Source: Hevea brasiliensis (taxonomy: Eukaryota > Streptophyta > Magnoliopsida > Malpighiales > Euphorbiaceae). Taken from it: a stretch of DNA of 64,000 nt. Under the pieces are notes generated by a model. It saw only the letters and a list, made by a program, of their open reading frames with translations, was not told the DNA's origin and searched no databases. Positions 23,654 through 34,995 of this stretch are shown piece by piece. A program made the position numbers and the translations under genes. Where the stretch lies: contig NC_079495.1 of the NCBI RefSeq assembly GCF_030052815.1, positions 54,538,773 to 54,602,772 on the forward strand, given 5' to 3'. Numbering within the stretch: position 1 is the stretch's first letter; the number at the start of each line of letters is the position of its first letter.

Positions 23654-25924
23654 TGTCACACCCTACCCCTCTGTAAGGCATGACATGATCCCGTAGTATA
23701 CCTAATGAATTACCAACTCCGCTTCATCGATAACCCATTAAATACACTACAAGGGATTTTAAAAACTTTTCTTACTTCTTTTACAGTGGTGAGCACTATT
23801 TACAGGTATTAAAAACCCTTTTTGAATTGAAGTGATAGAACTAACATATTTGAATTATTTGGAATTTCTGTAAAAATTTTGGCAGAGTTCCATCTTTATT
23901 TTGGATAAAACAGATATTCAGAAAACCTGTAAAAAGCACTTCAATATTTTTCCAAATCTCAACTCCAACATATTTCTCAACTCAAATCCACAGTGATTTT
24001 TCAAAGTCTGAGATACAAGAAATATAATACAATTTTTACAAGCCAAAATAACTCATAATTATTTTACAACTTCGAGGTACAATTTAAATTTACAACTGCT
24101 CAAAATCAAAAATAATTTGTACATACAGTGGTCAAACATTACAGTACAAAATGCAAAATGTTGGTATACTCATTATACCCGATAATCTCTCGCTGGAGGT
24201 ACTAGCACTTAGTCTCACGCCTGTTTATCTGCCTACTGATAAAGAATAAAGCTATCACGAGACAATGTCTCAGTGGTGCACAATATTAACCAAATACAAT
24301 TTAAATCACAATTCATAAATCATATAAATAGTGGATACTTAAAACCATAGTTAATTTCAAGACAGTAATTGTCAACAAGAATTTAAACTCCATTTCTCAA
24401 TATCACAATAAATTTCAATAAGTCAGATCATGGTTGAATTCAAAAGACAGTATATGTCAATAAGAGTTTAAATTCATTTCACAATCTCACAATACATATC
24501 AATAAATCACACACAGCTTAAATCATGTTCCAAGGTTCAATTCGTCCCAAAAGCCGATGGCTAATGAGGTATTCAATTCGTCCCAAAAGTCGATGACTAA
24601 TGAGGAATAACATAGCTAGCTAGCAAAAATATGAGTACTCATCCAATTCGTCCTCAACAGGCACACACCTCAACACTTCAGCCAGAGAGGGAATTCAATT
24701 CGTCCCACTAGACAAGCTATTGAGGAATACAATCAATATACATGATAGCTGTGGTTTCAAACCATTTCCAATACCTTTCAATCAATAAGTATCCATCAAT
24801 ATCATTCAAATAATTTCTCACAGTTTCAAATCATTTACAATGCTTTTCAAGCAATAAATATCCATTCAAACACATTTCCACAATTTAAAACAATAATGTA
24901 CAAATAGTCATAATTCATTTCAATTGAAAATTTCAAAAGAAATAGTTGTTGTGCACAAACCTCTGATAACTGTCTCTTGGTCTGGACTCAGTGTTTCCTT
25001 CCCTTTTCCTGAGTCTTTGGTAACTGAGAAACACAATTTGAAGTGTTTTAGTACTAAATTAAATTGTCTCTAACGATAATGCTTGATAAGTAATTCACTG
25101 AAAGCTATTATTTGCTTACTCACCTAATATATCGACCCTCGATGCGTTCTAGGTAAATTAGGTTTTAGTGTCACTAATATGTCATAGTCGATAGTCTTTT
25201 AGGGTTGGCACCTGTTACCAATTTCATTTCCTTGTTTAGTGCATTTTATTGCAACTTGCTGGATTCCAGGATACTAGTTTAACCTAGCCAGACGACCTAG
25301 TTTCCTCGGTTTTTGAGTTTTGGTCAAAACTAAAAACTTGTAGATCTATGTCTTACGGAACGCGGGGCAAAATTTTAGGTCATTCTGAGTTACGTAGACC
25401 AAGTTATGGTCATTTTACTATTGCTGGTCAAATGGCATCAAATTAGGTCATTTTAGGTCAAATTTGGTCAACTTTGGTTTGGCCAGCTTTTGGACCCGAA
25501 CTTGTACAAGCTGTTTGACTTGCTTATGGTCATTTCTGGGCTTTGGTGTCTTCATAAGACTTGTAGATATGGGTCTTAAATATTCATGGTTAAAATTTCA
25601 GGTCAATTGGACCTGTTTTGAATGAGTTATGGCCTAAACACTAACTGCTGCCCAATTGGTCAATTTTCAGGTCTCAATTGTACTTAATCCGGATTTGGTC
25701 ATTTTTCAAGTTACCTTGCAAGCAGAATTTTGGTATGTTTCCTTCATGAAAGTTGGCACATTTTGTGCCTAGTTTCACCTCCAATTGGTCTCACACCAAT
25801 TGGAGTTACACATTTAAAGTTATGGCTAAAATGCTTGCTGTCCTTAATTACATTGCTTATACATGTATCAATTACACATTTACCTTACTCTAAGTCCACT
25901 TCCCTTACCAATTCTGATTTGTAA
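23654..25924 (-). repeat. 5' LTR of B, 3' segment
   Basis: Begins (plus coordinates) TGTCACACCC and follows the family LTR to the C insertion point. The last five bases are TGTAA, against TGGTA on the far side of C and TGGTA in the uninterrupted copy at 13756-13760. No gene is seen. Confidence 0.9.
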
Positions 25925-25947
25925 TGTAACACCCTCCCGGTAACTAC
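25925..25947 (+). repeat. 5' LTR of C, first 23 bp
   Basis: The start TGTAACACCCTCCCGGTAAC followed by TAC matches the C 3' LTR (48541). It ends in ACTAC, the D target duplication, which reappears at 40720-40724. Confidence 0.9.
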
Positions 25948-26958
25948 TGATGCGTCCCTACCGCAAGTGCACGGGTCGTACAAGTAGTATAGAAAAATAT
26001 CGATCCCACGAGGAGTTGTGTTAATGATTGAATTTTTGATATAGAAGTTGACTAAATCGAAGTATCTATGAAATTAAAGAAGTGAATTGATGAGTAATGG
26101 AGCGTGAAATCTATATGTGCAAAATCAATATTCTATTCAACAATGTATCACATTAAACTAAAATTGCGTCAAATTGGAATAAGCAAGTTCAAATATGGCA
26201 ATATTGAAATGGTAAGCAATTAAATTCGATTAGAAATTAACAATGGTGAAAAGGCGATTCCGGAGTTCGGGAATTCATATTCGAGCTATTTTGGGATTTA
26301 AATCGGTTATCCAATTTTATAAAACTATTGGGTTTTAAGGAGATTAATTCTTAAATCCTTTGAATTCCCTTTCGAGTGAGACAAAGAGTGCCTTAATCAA
26401 ACTAATCCTACTTTCGTGGAGTTAGAATTAATTAAGACCCATTAAGTTCTTTAATTAATCTGTGAATCCTCTTAATCCTTAGCCTATTTCTAGGTCTAAG
26501 TTAATTAAGTCCAATTTCTTGATTATCTATCACAAGGTCTTCTCCTTTCGGTGCTTCAACCATGGATTAAGAACATCACTTAATGGGATCCTACACTAAG
26601 CATGTCATTAAGCATACAAGAAATGAATAAAACTCATTAAGACCACAAAATATGGATTACCCAATCAAAATCCACAAAATATCTCAAATATTACAACCCT
26701 TACTCCAGAATCAAAAGTAAACTACTCACTATCCATAATGCTTACAAGATATGATGAGTTTAAATGGAAATAAAGCTTTAATCTAAGCTAAGAAGTAAGG
26801 AATTAAACACTAGAAATGTAGAAAAGTGTAAAGAAAGAAAGAAATCTGCAAATCTTAGTTGAAAATGGTGTGGAAGGTGAAAATGGCTCTTCAAATTCTG
26901 CTCAGCCCCTCTCCTTTTCTTCTTTGCTCCTTGTCTCTCCTAAAATGGGAAAATGAGA

Positions 26959-26968
26959 CTATATATAG
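26959..26968 (-). promoter_or_regulatory. LTR promoter TATA box (D, 3' LTR copy)
   Basis: CTATATATAG lies about 590 bp from the LTR's 5' edge on the minus strand. It is identical at 40121-40130 in the 5' LTR, which would drive the element. The palindrome cluster begins some 90 bp upstream of it. Confidence 0.55.
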
Positions 26969-27057
26969 CATTTTTCTGACATGGAGCCCTAAAATAGTAT
27001 GTTCTAGGAGGAATACATTAAGGGAATCTTCTGCCAGCTCATTAATGAACTCTTTAT

Positions 27058-27292
27058 GGATCGCATAAGTGGATCGCATAAGTTATGCAATCCCTTATGC
27101 GCTACTGGTTCTGGGTCACTTATGCGGTCGCATGACTTGGTGCATAGGTTATGCACAATTTCGTGAATGTGCATAAGGGAGGTGAGAATGTGCATAATCT
27201 ATGCACTCCTTATGCACATTTCGCCGGTTCTGAATGCTGATCTTCCTCCTTATGCAGATCTGCATAGCTTATGCGGCAAGTTATGCACAGTT
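27058..27292. promoter_or_regulatory. Palindrome cluster in D U3 (3' LTR)
   Basis: Four copies of the inverted motif (G)TGCATAA-N-TTATGCA(C), near 27075, 27140, 27190 and 27261, with extra half sites CTTATGC or GCATAAG between them. The same cluster is at about 40219-40462 in the 5' LTR. The motif matches the core of the 73-bp array at 31730-32550. Position upstream of the TATA box suggests a protein-binding enhancer or silencing target. The binding protein is unknown. Confidence 0.6.
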
Positions 27293-27553
27293 TGGTCAAT
27301 GCATATTTCAGCTTGAAAACTTGTTTTTGACATCTTTTTGCTGTAGAAGACACTCCTCAATGGCAAAATTCTCTTTAGTCCTTCAAAAACACCATTTTTC
27401 CTACAAAACAAAGTAAAAATTACAAATTAGTGCAAAATTGACAACTATGAAAAACTAACTAATTAACTAATGAAATTAGCTAAAAATGACTAATAATCAA
27501 ATAAAAAGGGTTGTAAAATTAGACCTAAATGACTATGCAAAATGTATGCATCA

Positions 27554-27568
27554 AATACCCCCAAACTC
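27554..27568 (-). other. Polypurine tract of D
   Basis: Minus strand GAGTTTGGGGGTATT lies directly before the 3' LTR. Confidence 0.75.
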
Positions 27569-28082
27569 AAGCTTTTGCTTGTCCTCAAGCAAACTTTAAA
27601 ATGTGGTGCAAAGTTTCTAGGGGTGCCTTATCCAAAGAGTTATGAAAATTACCAATTGAAGTAACTTAACACACCTTTAGCCATACCAACAATCCATATA
27701 CCCATCCTTCAAAATGCAAAGAATCTAATGCTTATCCAAGCTTTCACCGCTTAGCCATCAAGTCAATTATCATTCAAAATCCCCAAACCAACCAATCAAA
27801 AGAGAGAGTCATGCTCAAAAGGAATTCTAGAACAATCAATAGTCAAAGTGTCTCTATATAGAATGATGAAATTGAATGAATGAATGAATAGTTCTCTAAT
27901 CCCATAGGCAAATTCCCTACTCCTATCTCCACTAATGTAGCAAGTACTATCAAGAGATCAAAGGTCTTTTTAGGGATGTAATGGGGCCATGGGATTCAAA
28001 AAGAGGCTAAGAAGAAAAATGGGTAAAAAGTATTCAAAGCATGAGAATATGTTGCAATTTTGAAACATAAGGTACACTTTAT

Positions 28083-28136
<54 letters not shown>

Positions 28137-29743
28137 TTTTTTTTTTTTTATATATATATGGGAGAGAGAAATACACAATGAGGATTGTCAAGTGCTAGCA
28201 TAGTTTACAAAACACATAAAAATGGAGGGACATTTTGATACTTTAACTTATATTTTGCATTTTCTTTTGATGATTGTCCCTAAAATTGCCACCCCCAAAC
28301 TCATTCCTTTTAATACTTTGGGTGGATTTCTTTCATTTTGAATGGCAATAGTGAAAAACACATATACTAGCACTTTTACAAGATGACAAGCATTTCTTCT
28401 CCCTTTTATTGTATATATTTTTCTTTTCTTTTCTTTTCTTTTTTTTCTTTTTTTTTATGTACCTAATATTGTAAATAATTATTCTCATGAAAAGGGTTGT
28501 AGTGTTTGGTTCATTGGCTAGGTAGTAATAAGGGATTCAAGAAAAATTAAGGATAAAAAGGCTCAAAAGGGGTTTGCAAGGGTCAATTTTAATTAGGAAA
28601 AGGGCCAAAGGTTTAAAATGAGAAGGTTTAAATCAAATAATGCCTAATCATCTCTCTTTTCAAGTACAAGCTGGTATTTCGCCTTGAAAGGTTTAGAAAA
28701 TTTGTTCTAGGATTGGTGAGACATCATTTGACTACCTTATATCCAATAACTCCCTCTAAACACTCCAATCTCTAAAGGACTAGTTGGGTGGCTTTTTGGC
28801 TAAGAAGATATAGGCAAGAGATAGACACTTCAAAACTTTGCACTTTTTAGGAAACTTTCAATCCACAAACCCAACTAAAAGGTGAGTCAAATCACTCTCA
28901 TAGGCACATTTTCAATACTCAAGGGATTTGGCAAAAGATTTTAATGCATGGTGCATGATTCCTAAAATGAGTAATGCATGAACTAAATGGAGGGAGTCTA
29001 TTTATATGCAATTTGTACAATTTCTAAGTGATGTATAATGCGTGTAAATGTGTAATGAATATGTATGTATGGATGTATATGTAAAATATTTACAATATAT
29101 GTAAATGAAATGGGATGAGATGCTCTTATACTCAAAATGTGAAAAATACAAAATGTGAAAAATAAAGCTAAAAATCAAAATATGCACCCCCAAACTCAAA
29201 ATTAGACATTGTCCTCAATGTCTCAAACAGTAGATAACCAAAAGTCAAAGCAAATAATATTGACCAGGAATTGTAAAAATTAAGAGCAAAAAGAAAGAGT
29301 TACCTGGTATGAGAATTCAAGATAAAGGGATGCATAAGAAGCTGCACAGGTTATGCAGAGTTAAGTGCTGTCCAGAGCATGTGCATAGGTAAGGTGCATA
29401 AGCCATGCGGTGCTGCATAAGATGCAATATATGTTGCATAGGCTATGCAGGACAGTTGCATAAGGGAAATACAACTCATGTGCTCAGAGAAGTAGCGTAA
29501 AGAGTTGAACAAAGCTATGCAAAAGTTGTGCATGAGGAAATTCATAGTCATGCAGTGTATACAAAAGTCTTTGCATGGGAATTGGCAAGGGGAAATGTAC
29601 AACCAGCAGTAGAAGTATTGAAATATAGACAGAGTATGGGCAAATATGTACAAAAAGGCAATAAGTGCAATAAAAAAAAATCAAAGAAGACTAATGTAAT
29701 AGCTATCCAATAAAACTGCAAAAGAAACAGAATTTAAAAGAAA
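27569..29743. other. D 3' non-coding region, no gene seen
   Basis: About 2.2 kb between the env-like ORF and the 3' LTR. It is AT-rich, with a (TA)n run at 28087-28133, a T run at 28135-28149, and TTTTC repeats near 28425-28455. A loose group of TGCATAA/TTATGC half sites lies at 29335-29470, close to the env-like stop. Open frames here on either strand are short and low-complexity, and none resembles a known family. Confidence 0.6.
28087..28159. repeat. Microsatellite: (TA)n, T run, (AT)n
   Basis: An uninterrupted TA dinucleotide run of about 47 bp, a TATG step, 15 T and five more AT units. It is simple sequence of no apparent function and length may vary between reads. Confidence 0.95.
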
Positions 29744-31640
29744 CTAATTCAGAACAAACAAACATAATCCAAAACAAACTATAAATGTTTGAACATATGT
29801 ACAAAGAAAAGGTCCTACAAGATTGAACAAAAGTAAAATAAACACTAATCTATGTCTATTGTTTTTCCTTTGTCCAAGGATGTTGCTATAAGGGTCACGC
29901 TGTCGAAATGATGGTGCTGGAGGAGGTAATGGAGGTGGGGGTGGCATGCCCAAAAAGATCATGAGTTGCTTCACCATCTCCTTCAGTTCTTTCTGTTTGT
30001 CCCTAGTTTCCATGATAAGGTCAAATAGCTGATCATGACGATCCTTTAGTGTATCAAGACCACTGTCAAGCTTCCTATCCACAAAGAATATATCATCACT
30101 AAGCCTTTTAAGATAGGTGAATAAGGCTTTAGTGTTGAATGCAGGAGGTGCTGTGGATGAGGAAGGTTCATCTGTAGGAGGTATTGGCTGAGCAGAGGTA
30201 GCTGGAATGTCTTGTGTAGGCTGAGGGGGTGGGGTAGGTGTAGTAGGGTGCTGTGGAACTAGTGTGAAGGGTTGGGTTTCTGGTTGTGTAATAGGCTCAG
30301 TTTCTGCTGTAGGGTGGACAGTATCAAAACATGACAGATTAAACCCTGTTTTGGTTAAGTGTGCAGTATCAAAATATGAAGTGTCCTCAAGTGCTGGTAT
30401 TGAGTGCTCTGCAGGATTAAAACCAAAATGCTTGGCTATGACAGTGATAAGCCCACCCAAAACAATATCACCTATGGATTTGGTGGCAATGTGCAGCACA
30501 TGTTCACAAAAGAAGTAACCAGGAGATACCTTAACTTTGTGAAATGCACACCATAACATAAATAGTTCAGATTTTCCCACAAAGACTGTAACTAGTCCCT
30601 CTGCCCAATATGGTGCTAGCCATCAGCCTATGAATAAACCTAAGTGCAGGGTCAAGGATTTGGGATGTTTTGGATCTTCCAGCAGAGAAAGTTTGAGGTT
30701 GGTTTGTTATGATTCTCCAAAATTGGGCAGGATTCCAAATGCCCTTGTTAGCTACCTCTACTCCAGTATGTGGTACTCTAAATAACCCATCAACAGCAAA
30801 ACCCAAAATGCCATGAAATTGATCCAATGACAGTTCTCTATTTTGCCCCAAGCATCTAAATTTCATAATTGGCTTATGGTCTACATCATGCAAATTGAGT
30901 GTAGCAGAGAATGAAGAAATAAACTCCAAAACTAGAATTGGATAAACTACCTCTTGCTTATGCACAAATTCTGTCCAACCCATACCATCAAGAAATGTAA
31001 CTACATTGTCAAATAAGCCAAGAGATTGTAAAGCATCAGCAGATATATACCTAGTAGGTTGTACCCGTCTATCTTTGAGTCTCTTGAAAGCGGCTTTTTG
31101 AACCGTATCAGGGAGAGGCCAGGGTAGCCTTGAGACAAATGAGGATGCCGAAATTGTCTTTTTGCTGGAAGAGGGTGTAGAGGGTGGAGCTTTTGGCTTT
31201 TTGGGAGGCGGTTCTGACAATGGGGTGGGTGGGTCTTTGCGTTTAGACAGAGGAGGAGCAGAGGACATGGGTCGCACAGATTTGGACCGGATTTTGCGTT
31301 TGTATGTGGTTGGGGGAGGTGGTGGGGGTGTCGTTTGTGGTGGAGGATTGGAAGTGGGGTGTATCGATGACAATGGAGAGACTTCGAGGGGAGAAGCGGG
31401 GCGGGAATGTGGAGGGGAATCCATTGCCGATGGAGAAGAGATAGGGGGAAATGAAAATGTAGGGGGAGAATTTAGGGTTTTCGTGAGGAGAGTGCTAGTG
31501 GAGAAGATGGGAGAGAGACGGCGAGAATGCCGGAAGGAATGGAGGTTGAAGGGCGGTCGTGGGGTGAAGAGTCGGGAAGTGGAGGTGGGAAGTTTTGTTT
31601 GCCGAAAATGAATTTGAATCGGGTTTGAAAGAGACTGCAT
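29744..31640 (-). pseudogene. Env-like ORF of Athila type (putative plant transposon protein), frameshifted
   Basis: Two overlapping open frames, 31640-30567 (357 codons) and 30580-29744 (278 codons), make one gene broken by a shift near 30580-30610. The first 150 residues are Ser/Pro-rich with basic patches (KRKIRSKS, PPPKKPKAP), perhaps a nuclear or disordered segment. An ATG at 31424 (MDSPPHSRP) is an alternative start, since the one at 31640 falls in a TGCATAA motif. A folded domain follows (RLKDRRVQPTRYISADALQS, FRCLGQNRELSLDQFHGILG, WNPAQFWRIIT, ELFMLWCAFHK), resembling the ORF placed after pol in Athila/Calypso elements and called env-like. The second frame has a Pro-rich linker, a probable coiled coil (LDSGLDTLKDRHDQLFDLIM) and a hydrophobic C-terminus of about 36 residues that could span a membrane. 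Its role is unknown. Confidence 0.65.
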
Positions 31641-31729
31641 AAGGGAAAAAATGATTTATGCATAACCTGTGCACTCTTTTGTACATGTTTCAGAATGATT
31701 TAAACTTCAAAGAAATGGCTTATGCACAA

Positions 31730-32550
31730 GTGCATAGGTCATGCACTGTCCTTATGCATGTTTCGGTGACCCTTGAAATGTTGAGGAGCGAAGTCATGCG
31801 GGAGTGCATAAGTTATGCACTCCCCTTATGCATCTCTCGGCAGAAGTGGTGTTTCAGAGAATTGGGTCATGCAGAAGTGCATAGGTTATGCACTCTACTC
31901 ATGCACTGTTCGGCAATTTTTGGAATTTTGGTTGGTGGTCATGCAGATGTGCATAAGCTATGCACTCTGCTTATGCACTCTTCGGTGGGTTTTGAAATTC
32001 AGAATTTTTGGTTATGCAGAAGTGCATAAGTTATGCACATTGCTTATGCAGGTCTCGGCAACTTTTGGAATTTTCAGATTTTTGGTCATGCAGAAGTGCA
32101 TAGGTTATGCACTCTGCTTATGCACCCTTCGGCAGAATTGGAGTTTTGGAGTTCTTGGTTATGCGGAAGTGCATAACTTATGCACCTTCCTTATGCACCC
32201 CTCGGCAAGATTGATTTTTCTGGGTTTCTGGTTATGCAGAAGTGCATAGGTTATGCACTCTGCTTATGCACCCTTCGGCAGAATTGGAGTTTTGGATTTT
32301 TGGTTATGCAGAAGTGCATAAGTCATGCACTCTCCTTATGCAAACTTCGGTAGAGAGAGAAAATGAAGGATTTGAAGTTATGCAAATGTGCATAAGTCAT
32401 GCACTCACCTTATGCAAGTTTTGACAGATATGAAATTTGACAAAATGAGGTTATGCAGAGTTGCATAAACTATGCACTCTCCTTATGCACTTGCAATAAA
32501 GGTGAAAAATGGCAAGAATTGTGGTTATGCAGGATTGCATAAGCTATGCA
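31730..32550. repeat. Tandem array, 12 copies of a 73-bp unit centred on GTGCATAAGTTATGCAC
   Basis: Palindromes start at 31730, 31804, 31878, 31949, 32022, 32096, 32169, 32242, 32314, 32388, 32461 and 32534: spacing 71-74, mostly 73. Each unit has a half site TTATGCAGA before the palindrome and TCTGCTTATGCAC after it, then CCTTCGGCAG and a variable AT/G-rich filler. Palindromes are far better kept than filler (GTGCATARGYYATGCAC). The array lies between the pol end and the env-like start. It spells frames on the plus strand, but spacing not divisible by three argues against coding. Confidence 0.92.
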
Positions 32551-33402
32551 GTTGCTTATGCACAATTCAATAAGATCAAGAATGCAATAGAACTTGGATT
32601 GCAAGTGTGAAAAATACCCTAAAATGAAGAAATATAATTCCATGAAGCATAAACCACAAGAAATTTTCACTAAAAACACATCAATATATACAAAGTGTAT
32701 CAAAAAGGCATCACACAAGCATGTAAAAATGGATCCTACATAAAAGACCTTTGAGAACTATGCCATTTTGAGTCAAATTCTGCAAATCAACATTTAGCAC
32801 ATAAAACTCCATAAAATTTGCATGAAGTTGCATCTAACCACAAATGAGAAATGAACTCTCCAAGTTTTGCCAAGAAAATGCAGCATTTCTACCTTGAATT
32901 CTACAACCCAAAGAAGCTCAAAACTGCAAAAATGACTTACTTACCACCATATTAACATTATAAGCACAAGTATTAAAAAGTTACACACCCAACCTCACCA
33001 AAACACAAGCCATTTGCTGCAGACACCCTTTTTGCATGAACCAGATAGCAGCTTCAGCAGTTCACCAACCTTCCTCTATTTAAATACATCCAACCTCATC
33101 AAAAACATGAGCCATTTTGCTGCAGACACCCTTTTTGCTGCAGAATGTACATTTCTTCTGCATAAACCAGATTGCAGCTCCTGCACAGGTTATGCAGCAA
33201 AAACTTATCAGTTCTTTTGAAGGACAAAAAAAATTTTTTTCAAGTTAAGAATTACTTTCCCAACAGTTCACCAGCCTTTCTTCATTGAATTACATCTACA
33301 AGAGACAAAATTTAATAATGTCAAAAATTGAATTTGGGGAGATTCAAGATAAAAACAAAATTAATGAAAATGAAAGTAAATCAACAAAAGCAAAATAAAG
33401 GA
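32551..33402. other. D spacer between array and pol, no gene seen
   Basis: AT-rich sequence with an imperfect direct duplication: 32990-33090 recurs as 33091-33296, sharing AACCTCAYCAAAA, GCTGCAGACACCCTTTTTGC and CAGTTCACCARCCTT, the second copy being longer by an internal insertion. A few stray TGCATAA and TTATGCAG words occur. No frame resembles a known protein. Confidence 0.5.
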
Positions 33403-33420
33403 CTTGGGATGCCTCCCAAG
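33403..33420 (-). other. Hairpin 18 nt after the pol stop codon
   Basis: On the minus strand CTTGGGA-GGCA-TCCCAAG forms a perfect 7-bp stem with a four-base loop, starting 18 nt after the pol TAA (33441-33439). From memory, plant Athila elements often carry a GGGAGGCAACCCA hairpin here. It could influence termination, readthrough or RNA fate. Confidence 0.6.
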
Positions 33421-33438
33421 AGGGCTATTTTATAGTCC

Positions 33439-34995
33439 TTAGCTGGACTTTTCATGAATTTCACTGAAAAGAGGCGAGGGATTGGAGAGCTTGTAACAGT
33501 TTGCTCCCTTTATTGGGTCTCCAGTTATGTAATGCTTCAATCTATGCCCATTGACCTTAAAATTCCCAGATTTTTCACTCCAAATTTCAATTGCTCCATA
33601 AGGGAAAACCTTAGAAACTCTATATGGACCAGTCCACCTTGACTTAAGTTTTCCAGGGAACAATTTCAATCTTGAGTTGAACAACAAAACTAAATCACCT
33701 TCTTTGAATTCCTTTTTCCTCAGATGCTTATCATGCCAAACTTTAGTTCTTTCTTTGTAAATACGGGCACTTTCATAAGCATCCATCCTTAATTCCTCAA
33801 GCTCATTAAGTTGTAACAACCTTTTTTCACCAGCTTGCTTAAGATCAAAATTCAAGGTCTGAATGGCCCAATATGCTCTATGTTCTAGCTCCACAGGTAA
33901 ATGACAAGACTTACCATACACCAACCTAAAGGGAGTAGTTCCTATAGGGGTTTTGTAGGCAGTCCTATATGCCCATAAAGCATCATCTAGTTTGATAGAC
34001 CAATCTTTCTGAGAATTGTTCACTATTTTCTCCAAAATATGCTTGAGCTCTCTGTTAGAAATTTCAACTTGTCCTGAAGTTTGAGGGTGGTATGGGGTAG
34101 CTATCTTGTGCACTACACCATACTTCCTCATTAAGCTCTCAAATTGCTTATTACAAAAATGGGAACCCCCATCACTAATTATAGCCCTAGGAGCTCCAAA
34201 TCTGCTCAAGACAAATTTCTTCAAGAATTTCACTACCACTCTAGCATCATTAGTTGGAGTTGCAATAGCTTCCACCCACTTTGACACATAGTCAACCCCA
34301 ACTAAGATGTATCTATTACCATATGAAGGAGGGAATGGCCCCATAAAATCTATTCCCCAAACATCAAATAATTCCACTTCAAGAATATTATTTAGGGGCA
34401 TTTGATCTCTTTTTGACAAATTTCCACTCCTTTGACATTTATCACAATTCAACACAAATTTCTTCACATCCTTAAAAAGATTTGGCCAAAAGAAACCAGC
34501 TTGCAAAATTTTACTAGCTGTCTTAGAGATGCCAAAATGACCTCCATAATCAGAAGCATGGCAATGATGCAAAATACTTTGTACCTCCTCTTCAGGAATA
34601 CATCTTCTAATTAGACCATCACAACATCTCCTAAAGAGTAAAGGATCATCCCATCTATAAAACTTCACCTCATGCAAAAACTTTTTCTTTTGTTGCCATG
34701 TCATTCCTAGGGGTAAAACTCCACAAGATAGATAATTCACAAAGTCTGCATACCAAGGTAGTTTAGCAACAAGAGAGAAAAGTTGTTCATCCAAGAAAAA
34801 CTCATCAATAGGGATTTCATCCAATTCTTCACCATCCAATTTCAACCTACTAAGATTATCAGCAACTACATTTTCAGCTCCTTTCTTATCTCTAATCTCC
34901 AAATCAAATTCTTGTAGCATCAGAATCCACCTAATGAGCCTAGGTTTAGCCTCCTTTTTACGGAGCAAATATCTGATGGTGGTCGCATGATCCAA
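33439..34995 (-). pseudogene. Integrase of D with RNase H C-terminus, long open frame
   Basis: 518 codons. Residues 1-55 are the end of RNase H ([24 protein letters not shown]). The zinc finger spans about 143-188 ([19 protein letters not shown]). The DDE core is intact: Asp216 in GIDFMG, Asp275 in IISDGGSHF and Glu311 in GQVEISNRE, giving the D-35-E spacing. The C-terminal domain has [14 protein letters not shown] and WTGPYRV (GPY motif). No chromodomain follows, as expected for Athila. The product would insert cDNA into the genome. The frame is intact from 34995 on, but it is cut off from RNase H and RT by a frameshift near 35000, so it could not be made as part of pol. Confidence 0.9.

Larger units (their letters stand above)
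25948..27553 (-). repeat. 3' LTR of D (1606 bp)
   Basis: TGATGCGTCC to GTATGCATCA in plus coordinates, the same sequence as 39128-40719 apart from a few substitutions, one indel near 26865-26885 and clustered small differences at 27055-27240. It holds the LTR TATA box and the palindrome cluster. The short frame 26859-27068 is not a gene. Confidence 0.95.

Noticed and set aside
28087..28159. TA-rich run as replication origin or matrix attachment site
   Set aside because: Simple-sequence AT runs are common in plant retroelements. Nothing else supports a function.
31162..31611. 149-codon Gly-rich plus-strand frame
   Set aside because: Antisense shadow of the Ser/Pro-rich start of the env-like gene.
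31658..32424. Plus-strand open frames with a repeating ~24-residue pattern (LCTLLMH..., CRSA...) over the palindrome array
   Set aside because: They arise from the 73-bp repeat read antisense to the element. Spacing of 71-74 bp does not keep frame and no protein family is recognised.
31730..32550. CRISPR-like array
   Set aside because: Regular spacing and palindromic units look similar, but the filler is degenerate repeat rather than unique spacers, there are no cas genes, and the context is a plant retrotransposon.
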